The notes: a model not told the origin generated them from the letters alone. DNA of 64,000 nt from Halomonas sp. 707D7 (GCF_024158715.1 NZ_JAMZBC010000001.1:1-64000), one strand, 5' to 3'. Positions 1 through 11,051 are shown, counted from the stretch's first letter. Translations and numbers: made by a program.

Positions 1-885
1 CTCTACTACGTACCGCCAGGGGCGGGGTTCAACCAGGCGATTCGCGAGCTCGAGGAGCAGGGCGTCGTCGAGGACGCCTGGGCGTTCCGGCTGCTCGCGC
101 GGATCGACCCGGAGCGCATTCCTCGCCTGCGCGTGGGCGAGTACCGGATTACCCCGGAGATGAGCGCCATGGACGTCATGACGCTGCTGGGCAGCAGCAA
201 CGTGGTGACCTACCCGCTGACCATTCCCGAGGGCTGGACCTTTCGCCAGATGCGCGCTCGGCTCGACGGTGCCGACAAGCTCGAGCACGTCACCACCGAC
301 ATGAGCGACGAGGAGGTCATGGCGCTGCTCGATCGCGAGGATGTCTACCCCGAAGGCTGGTTCTTTCCGGATACCTATCGCTACCATCTGGGCATGAGCG
401 ATGTCGATATCCTGCGCCAGTCACTTGCGCGCATGGAGCAGGTGCTCGCCGAGGTGTGGGAGAGTCGTGACGACGATCTCACCGTCGAGACGCCCTACGA
501 GGCGTTGATCATGGCCTCCTTGATCGAGCGCGAGACCGGTGCGCCACAGGAGCGGCGCGAAATCGCCGGCGTCTTCAAGCGGCGCATGGAGCAGGGCATG
601 CGCCTGCAGACCGACCCGACCGTCATCTACGGCATGGGCGAGCGTTATGCGGGGCGCATCACCTACGCGGACCTGCGCGAGGCCACCCCCTACAACACCT
701 ACGTCATCGACGGCATGCCGCCGACACCGATCGCCATGCCCGGCCGGGCGTCGCTCGAGGCGGCGGTGAATCCGCTGCCCGGCGACACCCTCTATTTCGT
801 CTCCAAGGGCGACGGTACGCACCACTTCTCGCGCACGCTCAGAGAGCACAACAACGCCGTCAATCGCTACATACGCAACCAGTAA
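1..885 (+). CDS. mltG: Endolytic murein transglycosylase MltG (5' end outside window)
   Basis: Partial gene: the frame is open from base 1, so the N-terminal membrane anchor lies upstream; 294 residues are visible. It belongs to the YceG/MltG family, inner-membrane enzymes that cut nascent glycan strands and so set strand length. Visible family marks are the PEGWFFPDTY segment, IMASLIERETG with the catalytic-type Glu, LQTDPTVIYG and the C-terminal PLPGDTLYFV...GTHHFS. It is followed 48 bp later by tmk and then holB, the usual order in gammaproteobacteria, where pabC normally precedes mltG. Confidence 0.95.
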   Translation, partial: LYYVPPGAGFNQAIRELEEQGVVEDAWAFRLLARIDPERIPRLRVGEYRITPEMSAMDVMTLLGSSNVVTYPLTIPEGWTFRQMRARLDGADKLEHVTTDMSDEEVMALLDREDVYPEGWFFPDTYRYHLGMSDVDILRQSLARMEQVLAEVWESRDDDLTVETPYEALIMASLIERETGAPQERREIAGVFKRRMEQGMRLQTDPTVIYGMGERYAGRITYADLREATPYNTYVIDGMPPTPIAMPGRASLEAAVNPLPGDTLYFVSKGDGTHHFSRTLREHNNAVNRYIRNQ

Positions 886-2561
<1,676 letters not shown>

Positions 2562-2574
2562 CGACGAGGTGACC

Positions 2575-2910
2575 ATGAACGCCCAGAAAGCTCTCTCGCT
2601 CACGGTGCCGGACATTCCCACGCTGCTCTCGGCCTACATGCCCTATCTCGAGCGCGGCGGGCTGTTCGTGCCCGCCGAAGGGTTCTATACCCTGGGGCAG
2701 GTGGTCAATCTGCTGATCGCGCTGCCCGGCGAGAGCGAGCGGCTCGGCATCACCGGTCACGTGGTCTGGGTATCACCGACCGGCATCGGCGGGCGCCGCG
2801 TACCGGGCATCGGCGTGCATTTCAGCCACCAGGACTACCCGGTGCGCGACAAGATCGAGACGCTTCTGGCCGGACAGCTCGACAGCGCTCCGCCATCGTT
2901 CACCCTCTAG
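2575..2910 (+). CDS. pilZ: PilZ-domain protein (type IV pilus biogenesis PilZ type)
   Basis: Small single-domain PilZ protein of 111 residues. Its place directly after holB and before tatD is the classical position of pilZ in Pseudomonas-type genomes. The fold is suggested by GQVVNLLIALPGE, GHVVWVSP and GIGVHF. The RxxxR and (D/N)xSxxG signatures needed for cyclic-di-GMP binding are not visible, which matches the founding PilZ protein rather than the binding subclass. Start at ATG 2575 (GAGG 5 bases upstream) is preferred over the in-frame GTG at 2569. No pilus genes are in the window, so the pilus role is by family and position only. Confidence 0.85.
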   Translation: MNAQKALSLTVPDIPTLLSAYMPYLERGGLFVPAEGFYTLGQVVNLLIALPGESERLGITGHVVWVSPTGIGGRRVPGIGVHFSHQDYPVRDKIETLLAGQLDSAPPSFTL

Positions 2911-2939
2911 CCGCGCATTTCGTATCTACCGAGGCACCC

Positions 2940-3770
2940 ATGTTTGTCGATTCGCACTGTCACCTGGACCGTTTGTCCAACGATACCCACGGCGGCGACC
3001 TCGACGCCGCCCTGAGCGCCGCACGTGCCGCGCACGTCACCCAGTTTCTGGCCATCGCCGTCACCCTCGACGACCTGCCGGGGCTGGCCGAGATGTCGCG
3101 TCGCCACGCCGACGTGGCGATCTCCGCCGGCCTGCATCCGCTGGCGAGCGTCGAAGAGGAGCCCAGCGTCGAGGCGATCAAGGAGGCCGCCGAGCGCTAC
3201 GGGGCCGTCGCCATCGGCGAGACCGGACTCGATTATCACTACCGCGACCGAGTGAGCGTCGAGGTGCAGCACGAGCGCTTCAAGCGTCATCTGATCGCCG
3301 CCACCGAGCTCGGTCTTCCCGTGGTGGTGCATACCCGGGAAGCCCGGGAGGAGACGCTGGCGCTTTTGCGCGAGCACACCGATCCGGACGTGGCCGGCGT
3401 GCTGCACTGCTTCACCGAGGATATCGACATGGCCCGCGAGGCCATTCGGCTCGGCTTCTACGTGTCGCTTTCCGGCATCGTGACGTTCGCCAGTGCCGCG
3501 TCGCTCAGAGAGCTCGCCCGGGTGCTGCCGCTCGATCGCCTGCTGATCGAGACCGACAGCCCCTACCTCGCCCCGGTGCCGCATCGCGGCAAGCCCAACG
3601 AGCCCGCCTGGGTGGTGGAAGTGGCCGAGTGCATCGCCGCCGAACGCGGCATCAGCGTCGACGAGCTCGCCATGCAGACCACCGCCAACTTCTACCGTCT
3701 CTTTCGCGCTGCCGCACCGGACGCGCCAGAGCACGTGCAGCAGGCGCTCGCCCAGGCGGGACTGGTGTGA
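2940..3770 (+). CDS. tatD: TatD-family metal-dependent hydrolase
   Basis: TIM-barrel metallohydrolase of 276 residues, of the YcfH/TatD group (3'-5' exonuclease or phosphodiesterase-like). Metal ligands are visible: DSHCHLD at the N-terminus (HxH), GETGLDYH, VVVHTREA, VLHCFTE and ETDSPYLAP. The next ORF starts 35 bp downstream on the same strand. It closes the mltG-tmk-holB-pilZ-tatD block. The exact substrate cannot be told from sequence. Confidence 0.92.
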   Translation: MFVDSHCHLDRLSNDTHGGDLDAALSAARAAHVTQFLAIAVTLDDLPGLAEMSRRHADVAISAGLHPLASVEEEPSVEAIKEAAERYGAVAIGETGLDYHYRDRVSVEVQHERFKRHLIAATELGLPVVVHTREAREETLALLREHTDPDVAGVLHCFTEDIDMAREAIRLGFYVSLSGIVTFASAASLRELARVLPLDRLLIETDSPYLAPVPHRGKPNEPAWVVEVAECIAAERGISVDELAMQTTANFYRLFRAAAPDAPEHVQQALAQAGLV

Positions 3771-3805
3771 TCCGCACTCATTGATTCGACTCGCTCGAGG
3801 ATGCC

Positions 3806-4351
3806 ATGAACATCGATCGACTGCTCAAGCACCCGCCCGGCGCGGCGACGATCCCGCCGGTGGACCGTTGGCATCCCGCACTCTGCGGCGATATCGACAT
3901 TCTCATCCAGGCCGACGGTACCTGGCGCCACGAAGGGCAGCCCTTCGCGCGGCCGGAAATTCCGCATCAGCTGGCGCGCCTTCTGCGCCGCTTCGACGAG
4001 GGGATCTGCCTGGTCACGCCGGTCGAGCGCTGGCGCGTGACGGTGGCGGATCTACCGTTCGTCATCGTCGAGGCCGATCGTCGTGATGGTGCCTGGTGGC
4101 TGACCACACAGTTCGACGACGTCCTGCGCCTCGATTCCAGCCATCCGATGACGCTCAGCGCAGCGCCCGACGGCGAGCGTAGGCCGGAAATCGCCATCCG
4201 TTTCGGCCTCGGTGCCAGGCTTCACCGCAACGTCTACTACCGGCTGGTCGATCACGCCGTGCTGAACGAGGTGGGTGAGACGACGCAGCTGTGTCTGGAA
4301 AGCGCGGGCGAGACCTTCGTGCTCGGCGAGCTCGACGGCGAGGCGCCGTGA
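3806..4351 (+). CDS. DUF1285 family protein
   Basis: Protein of 181 residues matching my recollection of the DUF1285 family, conserved and often found near tatD in proteobacteria. Recognisable pieces are PPVDRWHPALCGDIDI, DGTWRHEG and the C-terminal RNVYYRLV. No signal peptide or membrane segment. Molecular function is unknown. The stop codon overlaps the GTG start of the downstream helicase by 4 bases (GTGA), which suggests translational coupling. Confidence 0.8.
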   Translation: MNIDRLLKHPPGAATIPPVDRWHPALCGDIDILIQADGTWRHEGQPFARPEIPHQLARLLRRFDEGICLVTPVERWRVTVADLPFVIVEADRRDGAWWLTTQFDDVLRLDSSHPMTLSAAPDGERRPEIAIRFGLGARLHRNVYYRLVDHAVLNEVGETTQLCLESAGETFVLGELDGEAP

Positions 4352-6552
4352 AGCTGACCGACGAGCAGCGCGCCGTCGTCGATCACCCGGGCGGCCACGC
4401 CCGGGTCGCGGCGGTCGCCGGCGCTGGCAAGACCACCACCATGGCGGCGCGCGTGCTGCGCCTGCTGGAGCAGGGCGTGGCGCCCAGGCGCATGCTGGTG
4501 CTGATGTTCAACCGTTCCGCCCGCGAGGACTTCCAGCGCCGGCTGGCCGCGATGGCGCCTGCCGGGCAGGCGCTTCCCGACGTGCGCACCTTTCACTCCC
4601 TGGGGCATCGCCTGACTCAGAGCCTGTGCCGCTGGGGCGCGCTCGCCCCGCGCCAGCTGCTGTCGGCGGAGTGGCAGCTCGAGCGGCTGCTGCGCCAGGC
4701 GAGCTTGAACGTGCTGGTCGACCAGCAGGAGCGGCGCGAGGCCGCCCTCGACGGCGACCGGCTGGAGACGTTGGCCCACTTCTGCGGGCTCGTGAAGGCC
4801 GAGATGTGCAGCGCCGAATCCCTTTTCGAGCGGCTCGATCTCGACGCCGAGAGCGACTACTTCCCGGCGGCGTTTCACGAGGCCGAGCGGTTGCTGGAAG
4901 CCGAGGGCGCGATGACCTACGCCGATCTTCTCTACCGCCCGCTGCGCGCCCTGGAAGCGGACGATGCTCTGTGCGGCCGCGTCGAAGGGTTTCTCGATCA
5001 CGTGATCGTCGACGAGTACCAGGATATCAATACCGCCCAGCAGCGGCTTCTGAAGGTGCTGGCCGGCACCCGTGCCAGCGTCATGGCGGTCGGTGATGCC
5101 AACCAGTGCATCTACGAGTGGCGCGGCGCCCGCCCGGACACCATGCTCGCGGATTTCACCGCCACCTTCGGGACCGCCACCGACTATCCGCTCTCGACCA
5201 CCTTTCGCCATGGCCACGCGCTGGCGCTGGCCGCCAATCACGCCATCATGAACAATCGTCGCCGCCCGGACCAGCTCTGCCTGGCGGCGCCGGGCAACGT
5301 CGATACGCGTATTCACGCAGGCCAGGGCACGCGGCTCTTGCTCGAGACGCTCACCGAGTGGACGGCCGGCGGCCGCGCCTTCGACGAGACGTGTCTACTG
5401 GTGCGCAGCTGGGCGCTGTCGGTGCCGTTTCAGCTGGCGCTTCTGCAGGCGGGCATCCCCTTTCGGCTGGCCCGCGAGGACCGCTTCGTGTTTCGCCTGC
5501 CGCTGGTCCAGGCGCTGGCGGGCTACTTGAAGCTTGCGCGAAAGCCCCAGCTTCTTCACGACCCGGATCACCTGCTGTTGCTGCTGGCCCAGCCGACACC
5601 GTTCATCGCGCGCGAGCGCCTGGTGCGGCTGGCACGTCACCTGGCCGCCACGCAGGCCTTTCCCGAGCGCGACGACCCCTTGATCGCCGCGCTCAAGCCG
5701 GTACAGCGGCGCACCCTGAAAAAGCGCTGGGAACTTCTCTGCGAGCTGCCCAGGCTCGCCGCCTGGCCGCCAGCGAAACTTCTGCAGCACGTGGTCACCA
5801 CCATCGATGCGGAAAAGACCCTCAAGCGTGCCGCTACCCGGCGCGACAAGGGCGAGGAGGACGTGCGCCTGCTCGACGTATTGATCGAACAGGCGCAGGA
5901 AGCCCACGACCCGGATGCCTTTATCGAGCTGCTCGAGCGACCCGTGGAAAATCAGGCCCGGGGCGTGTTGATAAGCACCGTGCACGGCGCCAAGGGGCTG
6001 GAGTGGCCGCTGGTGGCGGTGGCCGGCGTCAACGAGGAGGATTTTCCCCACTACAGCCGGGACAATCCGCTCTCCGATGCCCGACTGGAGGAGGAGCGAC
6101 GGCTTTTCTACGTGGCGATCACCCGCGCCCAGGAGCGGCTGTTGCTTCTTCACGACGCAGGTGCCCATCGCCCCAGCCGCTTCATTGCCGAAAGTGGCTG
6201 GGCCGATAGCGTGCGCGTGGCCAAGGCGCTGGCCGAGCCATCGCCGCCGCAGGTAGCGCTTGCGGTGACACGCCCTGCCTTGGTCGAGCGCTACCTGACG
6301 CGGCTCGGGCGCGAGGACATCATCCTGCGCGCCGAGGCGGTCAACGAACCCCGTGCAGGGTACGCCTCGGGCGCCGATTTCTACCCCGGACAGCGCCTGA
6401 TGCACGACGTGTTCGGCGAAGGCGAGGTGGCGGCGGTGGAGGGCAATCCGGCGGATCCGGTGATCGACGTGCGCTTCGTTCAGGCCGGGCGACGCCGGCT
6501 GATCGCCAGCCGCGCGCCGATCACGTCGCTGGATCCGGTCAAGCCCGCCTGA
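4348..6552 (+). CDS. UvrD/Rep-type superfamily 1 DNA helicase with Tudor-like C-terminus
   Basis: ATP-dependent 3'-5' DNA helicase of 734 residues. Motifs in order: Q-like LTDEQRAVVDHP, Walker A AGAGKTTT near residue 28, Walker B with VDEYQDIN, GDANQCIYEWRGA, TTFRHG, TVHGAKGLEWP and the arginine-finger region ERRLFYVAITRAQ. The final ~55 residues (from about 679) read PGQRLMHDVFGEGEV...VRF, like the Tudor fold at the end of PcrA/UvrD, which contacts RNA polymerase. Start is GTG 4348, overlapping the DUF1285 stop; an upstream extension in frame is shadow. It is not full-length UvrD by family layout, so I leave the symbol blank. Confidence 0.88.
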   Translation: MKLTDEQRAVVDHPGGHARVAAVAGAGKTTTMAARVLRLLEQGVAPRRMLVLMFNRSAREDFQRRLAAMAPAGQALPDVRTFHSLGHRLTQSLCRWGALAPRQLLSAEWQLERLLRQASLNVLVDQQERREAALDGDRLETLAHFCGLVKAEMCSAESLFERLDLDAESDYFPAAFHEAERLLEAEGAMTYADLLYRPLRALEADDALCGRVEGFLDHVIVDEYQDINTAQQRLLKVLAGTRASVMAVGDANQCIYEWRGARPDTMLADFTATFGTATDYPLSTTFRHGHALALAANHAIMNNRRRPDQLCLAAPGNVDTRIHAGQGTRLLLETLTEWTAGGRAFDETCLLVRSWALSVPFQLALLQAGIPFRLAREDRFVFRLPLVQALAGYLKLARKPQLLHDPDHLLLLLAQPTPFIARERLVRLARHLAATQAFPERDDPLIAALKPVQRRTLKKRWELLCELPRLAAWPPAKLLQHVVTTIDAEKTLKRAATRRDKGEEDVRLLDVLIEQAQEAHDPDAFIELLERPVENQARGVLISTVHGAKGLEWPLVAVAGVNEEDFPHYSRDNPLSDARLEEERRLFYVAITRAQERLLLLHDAGAHRPSRFIAESGWADSVRVAKALAEPSPPQVALAVTRPALVERYLTRLGREDIILRAEAVNEPRAGYASGADFYPGQRLMHDVFGEGEVAAVEGNPADPVIDVRFVQAGRRRLIASRAPITSLDPVKPA

Positions 6553-6570
6553 CGACGGGCACGACGCCTT

Positions 6571-8235
6571 CTACATGTTGGGGTAGTTGGGGCCACCGCC
6601 GCCTTCCGGCGCCACCCAGGTGATGTTCTGGGCCGGGTCCTTGATGTCGCAGGTCTTGCAGTGCACGCAGTTCTGGAAGTTGATCTGAAAGCGCGGCTTG
6701 CCCTGATCGTCTTCCACCACTTCGTAGACCCCGGCCGGGCAGTAGCGCTGCGCGGGCTCGGCGTACTTGGGCAGGTTGTGCTCGATGGGAATCGACGGGT
6801 CGGTGAGCTTGAGGTGGCAGGGCTGATCCTCCTCGTGGTTGGTGTTGGAGAGAAACACCGAGGAGGACTTGTCGAAAGAGAGCTTGCCATCGGGTTTGGG
6901 ATAGTCGATCTTCTCGAACTTGTCGGCGGGCTGCAGAGCGCCGTGGTCGGTGGTGGTGTCGTGCAGTGTCGGCAGCTTGTTGCCGATGAGCTGGTTGACG
7001 AAGTTGTACGCGCCGCCGCCGACGTTACCATACTTGTGCATTGCCGGGCCGAAGCTCGCGTTCTCCTTGAGCTCCTGATACGCCCAGCTCGACTCCCACT
7101 TCTGGTTGAAACTGGAAAGTTCCGCGCCGCCTTCGTCGCCACCCTTGATCGCATCATAAACGCTCTCGGCGGCCACCAGGCCCGACTTCATCGCGGTGTG
7201 AATGCCCTTGATCTTGGCGAAGTTGAGCGTGCCCGCGTCGCAGCCGATCAGGAGCCCGCCGGGAAAGGTCATCTTGGGTAGGCAGTTGAAGCCGCCTTTG
7301 GTGATGGCGCGCGCGCCGTAGGCGACGCGCTTGCCGCCTTCGAGATACTGACGCAGCACCGGGTGGTGCTTCATGCGCTGGAACTCGTCGAAAGGCGAAA
7401 GCCAGGGATTCCTGTAGCCCAGATCCATGATCAGCCCGACCACCACCTGCTGGTTCTCGGCATGGTAGAGAAACCAGCCGCCGTGGGTATCGGCTTCGAG
7501 CGGCCAGCCGGAGCCGTGAACCACCAGACCCGGCTCGTGCTTGTCCGCGGGCACGTCCCACAGCTCCTTCAGGCCGATGCCGTAGTGCTGCGGGTCGCGG
7601 CCCTCGTCGAGGGAGAACTCGCGGATCAGGCGCTTGCCCAGATGCCCGCGGGAGCCTTCGGCGAACAGCGTGTACTTGGCGCGAAGCTCCATGCCCGGCA
7701 TGTGGCCATCCTTGGGCGTGCCGTCGGCGGCCACCCCCATGTCGCCGATCAGGATGCCGCGCACCGCGCCGTCCTCGACGATCACGTCCTGGGCGGCGAA
7801 ACCCGGGAAGATCTCGACGCCGAGGTCTTCCGCCTGCTCGGCGAGCCAGCGACACAGGTTGCCCGCACTGATCACGTAGCGGGTCTGGTCGCCGCCGGTG
7901 TTGTGCATGCTCTTCGGCACCAGCGCGTGGGGCAGCTTGCGCGCGTTCTCACCATCCTTCAAGAGGTAGAGGTCGTCGCGGGTGGCGGGAGTGTTCAGCG
8001 GGGCGCCGCGCTCCTTCCAGTCGGGAAAGAGCTCATCAAGTGCGCGCGGCTCGAGCACGGCACCGGACAGGATATGGGCCCCCACCTCGGAGCCTTTCTC
8101 CACGACGCAGACGGTCAATTCCTGGCCCGCCTCGTTGGCTTGCTGCATCAGTCGGCAGGCGGCCGACAGGCCCGAAGGCCCCGCGCCGACGATGACCACA
8201 TCCATTTCCATGACATCGCGCTCTGCGTTTTCCAC
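6571..8235 (-). CDS. Electron transfer flavoprotein-ubiquinone oxidoreductase
   Basis: Membrane-associated FAD/4Fe-4S enzyme (554 residues) passing electrons from reduced ETF to ubiquinone during fatty acid and branched-chain amino acid oxidation. The N-terminal FAD site is VIVGAGPSGLSAA; DGTPKDGHMPG, GLLIGCDAGTLN and a C-terminal Cys cluster (CPAGVYE ... NCVHCKTCDIKDP) for the iron-sulfur centre are clear. Start is GTG at 8235 with AAGGAGA upstream; ATGs at codons 9 and 11 are alternatives. It is divergent from etfBA, and its promoter region carries a PsrA-like operator. Convergent with the helicase gene (18-bp gap). Confidence 0.97.
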   Translation of the reverse strand: MENAERDVMEMDVVIVGAGPSGLSAACRLMQQANEAGQELTVCVVEKGSEVGAHILSGAVLEPRALDELFPDWKERGAPLNTPATRDDLYLLKDGENARKLPHALVPKSMHNTGGDQTRYVISAGNLCRWLAEQAEDLGVEIFPGFAAQDVIVEDGAVRGILIGDMGVAADGTPKDGHMPGMELRAKYTLFAEGSRGHLGKRLIREFSLDEGRDPQHYGIGLKELWDVPADKHEPGLVVHGSGWPLEADTHGGWFLYHAENQQVVVGLIMDLGYRNPWLSPFDEFQRMKHHPVLRQYLEGGKRVAYGARAITKGGFNCLPKMTFPGGLLIGCDAGTLNFAKIKGIHTAMKSGLVAAESVYDAIKGGDEGGAELSSFNQKWESSWAYQELKENASFGPAMHKYGNVGGGAYNFVNQLIGNKLPTLHDTTTDHGALQPADKFEKIDYPKPDGKLSFDKSSSVFLSNTNHEEDQPCHLKLTDPSIPIEHNLPKYAEPAQRYCPAGVYEVVEDDQGKPRFQINFQNCVHCKTCDIKDPAQNITWVAPEGGGGPNYPNM

Positions 8236-8262
8236 GGTCTCTCCTTATTCTCGTAAGTACCG

Positions 8263-8294
8263 TGTCTTATAAAAACACGAACTTAATACTAAAC
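8263..8294 (-). promoter_or_regulatory. Candidate promoter of the ETF-QO gene
   Basis: On the minus strand a -10-like TATAAG (plus 8266-8271) lies about 30 bp upstream of the GTG start. The -35 match (TTTAGT or GTTTAG at plus 8288-8294) is weak and overlaps the AAACGGTCGTTT operator, as expected for a repressed or activator-dependent promoter. Read by eye only. Confidence 0.4.
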
Positions 8295-8303
8295 GGTCGT
8301 TTG
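8290..8303. promoter_or_regulatory. PsrA-like operator upstream of ETF genes
   Basis: TAAACGGTCGTTTG contains the inverted repeat AAACG-N2-CGTTT. It fits the known PsrA recognition pattern (G/C)AAAC-N2-4-GTTT(G/C) except for the first base. PsrA is a TetR-family, long-chain fatty-acid-responsive regulator. The site lies between ETF-QO and etfBA, genes reported as fatty-acid-regulated in related bacteria. A near copy occurs at 50126-50139. Confidence 0.6.
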
Positions 8304-8310
8304 CTTCTGG

Positions 8311-8332
8311 TTATGCCTCATGATAGGCATAA
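8311..8332. repeat. 8-bp inverted repeat TTATGCCT-N6-AGGCATAA
   Basis: Perfect palindromic arms 8311-8318 and 8325-8332 with a 6-base spacer, 8 bp from the PsrA-like site, in the divergent ETF promoter region. It could be a second protein operator or a transcript hairpin; there is no U-tract, so a terminator is unlikely. Confidence 0.55.
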
Positions 8333-8504
8333 TACCCGTCCCGGGTCATTTCTACGATGGTGTCAGGGCGTTATCGCCCCGTTTTGGGCGCCTTTCGCCG
8401 CCGCCGGATTTGCTGAGGCAAAAGCGCTATAGTGTTGCTAGCCGCACGAGCGAGAGGGCTGTGCCCGTCAAGACAAGGCTTCTGATCAGCCAAGCGAGGA
8501 AACC

Positions 8505-9254
8505 ATGAAAGTATTAGTCGCGGTGAAACGCGTCATCGACTACAACGTCAAGATCCGCGTCAAGGCGGATCACTCCGACGTGGATCTCACCAACGTCAAG
8601 ATGGCCATGAACCCCTTCTGCGAGATCGCCGTGGAAGAGGCGGTACGCTTGAAGGAGAAGGGCGTGGCGACGGAAGTGATCGCCGTGAGCGTCGGCCCCA
8701 AGGCCGCCCAGGAACAGCTGCGCACGGCACTTGCGCTCGGCGCCGACCGCGCGATCCAGATCGAGACCGACGAGCGCGTCGAGTCGCTCGCCGTGGCCAA
8801 GCTCCTGGCGAAGGTGGTGGAAGAAGAGCAGCCGGGGCTGGTGATCCTCGGCAAGCAGGCGATCGACACCGACAACAACCAGACCGGCCAGATGCTCGCC
8901 GCGCTGACCCACATGGGCCAGGGCACCTTCGCCTCGAAGGTGGAGGTCGACGGTGATCGCGTCAGCGTCACCCGCGAGATCGACGGCGGCCTGCAGACCG
9001 TGTCACTCGCGCTTCCGGCGATCGTCACCACGGACCTGCGCCTCAACGAGCCGCGCTACGCCAAGCTTCCGGACATCATGAAGGCCAAGAAGAAGCCGCT
9101 GGACGTCAAGACCCCGGCGGACTACGGCGTCGAGGTGGCGTCCCGTGTGAGCCTGATCAAGGTCGAGACGCCCGCCGAGCGCAAGGGCGGCGTGAAGGTG
9201 GCCTCAGTGGACGAGCTGGTCGACAAGTTGAAAAACGAAGCCAAGGTGCTTTGA
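8505..9254 (+). CDS. etfB: Electron transfer flavoprotein beta subunit
   Basis: Small ETF subunit, 249 residues, carrying the AMP site and docking with acyl-CoA dehydrogenases. It begins [16 protein letters not shown], as the family does, and shows the [16 protein letters not shown] segment and [16 protein letters not shown] near residues 122-137. It is followed 49 bp later by etfA; the pair form the soluble heterodimer that feeds the ETF-QO encoded divergently upstream. GAGG precedes the ATG. The 269-bp upstream region holds a PsrA-like operator and a short palindrome. Confidence 0.97.
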   Translation: MKVLVAVKRVIDYNVKIRVKADHSDVDLTNVKMAMNPFCEIAVEEAVRLKEKGVATEVIAVSVGPKAAQEQLRTALALGADRAIQIETDERVESLAVAKLLAKVVEEEQPGLVILGKQAIDTDNNQTGQMLAALTHMGQGTFASKVEVDGDRVSVTREIDGGLQTVSLALPAIVTTDLRLNEPRYAKLPDIMKAKKKPLDVKTPADYGVEVASRVSLIKVETPAERKGGVKVASVDELVDKLKNEAKVL

Positions 9255-9303
9255 TTTCCCGGCCCAGTGATCGCCTCTTTCACCCGTATTCAAGGAGTTT
9301 CTC

Positions 9304-10230
9304 ATGAGCATTCTGGTTCTGGCCGACGTTCACGACGGCCACCTGCTTGACACCACCGCCCACGTGGTGGCCGCCGCCCGCGAGATCGGCGGCGATATCG
9401 ACGTACTGGTCGCCGGCGAAGGCGTCCAGGCCGCCGCAGACGCCGCCGCCAAACTCGACGGCGTCACCCGCGTTCGCCTCGCGGATCACAGCGTCTACGC
9501 CCACCAGCTCGCCGAGCCGCTGGGCGCGCTTCTGGTCGAGCTCGCCGGCGACTATACCCATGTGCTTGCCAGCGCCTCGACCACCGGCAAGAACGTGCTG
9601 CCGCGCGTGGCCGCGCTCAAGGACGTCAGTCAGATTTCCGAGGTGCTGGCCATCGACAGCGCCGACACCTTCAAGCGCCCGATCTACGCCGGCAACGCCA
9701 TCGCCACGGTGAAAAGCGATGACGCGCTCAAGGTGATGACCGTACGCACCACGGCGTTCGATGCGGTCGGGCACGTCGGCAGCGCCGCGATCGAGGCCCT
9801 CGACACCGTGGTCGAGAACGCCCAGTCGCAGTTCGTCGGTCAAGAGCTTGCGGCCTCGGACCGCCCGGAACTGGGCGGGGCGAAGGTGGTGATCTCCGGC
9901 GGTCGCGGCATGGGCAACGGCGACAACTTCAGGCTGCTCGACGCCATCGCCGACAAGCTCGGCGCGGCGGTGGGCGCCTCGCGGGCGGCGGTGGACGCGG
10001 GGTTCGTGCCCAACGACATGCAGGTGGGGCAGACCGGCAAGATCGTGGCGCCGGATCTCTACATCGCGGTGGGTATCTCGGGGGCCATCCAGCACCTGGC
10101 GGGGATGAAGGACTCGAAGGTGATCGTGGCGATCAACAAGGACGAGGAAGCGCCGATCTTCCAGGTCGCGGACTACGGGCTGGTGGGGGATCTGTTCGAG
10201 ATCCTGCCGGCGCTCGAGAGCAAGCTGTGA
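9304..10230 (+). CDS. etfA: Electron transfer flavoprotein alpha subunit
   Basis: FAD-binding large subunit of ETF, 308 residues. The C-terminal FAD domain has the family signature: [47 protein letters not shown] and [12 protein letters not shown]. The ribosome site AAGGAG precedes the ATG. Cotranscribed with etfB (49-bp gap). No clear terminator follows; the next gene, sodA, starts 187 bp later. Confidence 0.97.
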   Translation: MSILVLADVHDGHLLDTTAHVVAAAREIGGDIDVLVAGEGVQAAADAAAKLDGVTRVRLADHSVYAHQLAEPLGALLVELAGDYTHVLASASTTGKNVLPRVAALKDVSQISEVLAIDSADTFKRPIYAGNAIATVKSDDALKVMTVRTTAFDAVGHVGSAAIEALDTVVENAQSQFVGQELAASDRPELGGAKVVISGGRGMGNGDNFRLLDAIADKLGAAVGASRAAVDAGFVPNDMQVGQTGKIVAPDLYIAVGISGAIQHLAGMKDSKVIVAINKDEEAPIFQVADYGLVGDLFEILPALESKL

Positions 10231-10417
10231 TGGCGTGTCCTGCACCGGCCCTGTCTGGGTATTCGCCGAGGCGGCGATTCTTGGCTAGAGTGCAGGGCAC
10301 GCAGCACCGAAAGGCGTTGACGTTTTAGGTAAAAATCCGCAGCAGCGGTTGAAAAGAGGTAGGGGTGACCGCACCTACTTCGATTGAACACCGACAGTCA
10401 CTCAAGGAGACGATGAC

Positions 10418-11029
10418 ATGGCACATACACTGCCTGAACTGCCCTACGCTTATGACGCGCTCGAGCCGAGCATCGATGCGATGACCATGGAAATCCACCA
10501 TTCGCGTCACCACAACACCTACGTCACCAACCTCAACGGCACGCTCGAAGGCACCGGTCTCGAGGACCTGGCGATCGAAGAGCTGGTTTCCAACCTCGAC
10601 CGCGTACCGGAAGCCAAGCGTCAGGCCGTGATCAACAATGGTGGCGGCCACGTCAACCACTCCATGTTCTGGCAAATGATGTCGCCCAACGGCGGCGGCC
10701 AGCCCCAGGGTGACGTCGCCAAGGCGATCGACAGCGAGCTGGGTGGCGTCGATACCTTCAAGGAAGAGTTCAAGAAAGCCGCGACCGGTCGCTTCGGCAG
10801 CGGCTGGGCGTGGCTCTCCGTCACTCCCGAGAAGAAGCTCGTGGTCGAGAACACCCTGAACCAGGATAGCCCTCTGATGCATGGCAACACGCCGATCCTG
10901 GGTCTGGACGTGTGGGAACACGCCTACTACCTGAAGTACCAGAACAAGCGCCCCGATTACGTCGCCGCCTTCTTCGACGTCGTCAATTGGGAAGAGGTCG
11001 AGCGTCGCTACCAGGCCGCTATCGCCTGA
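10418..11029 (+). CDS. sodA: Superoxide dismutase, manganese type
   Basis: Converts superoxide to peroxide and oxygen in the cytoplasm; 203 residues. Metal ligands of the Fe/Mn family are visible: His in [13 protein letters not shown], His in [10 protein letters not shown], and Asp and His in [14 protein letters not shown]. The [20 protein letters not shown] and [18 protein letters not shown] context resembles Mn-SodA more than Fe-SodB, but metal choice is an inference. AAGGAG lies 9 bases before the ATG. It has its own terminator and sits directly before the manganese-type ribonucleotide reductase operon. Confidence 0.92.
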   Translation: MAHTLPELPYAYDALEPSIDAMTMEIHHSRHHNTYVTNLNGTLEGTGLEDLAIEELVSNLDRVPEAKRQAVINNGGGHVNHSMFWQMMSPNGGGQPQGDVAKAIDSELGGVDTFKEEFKKAATGRFGSGWAWLSVTPEKKLVVENTLNQDSPLMHGNTPILGLDVWEHAYYLKYQNKRPDYVAAFFDVVNWEEVERRYQAAIA

Positions 11030-11051
11030 TAGCCCTGCTCTCGCCTTCGAA

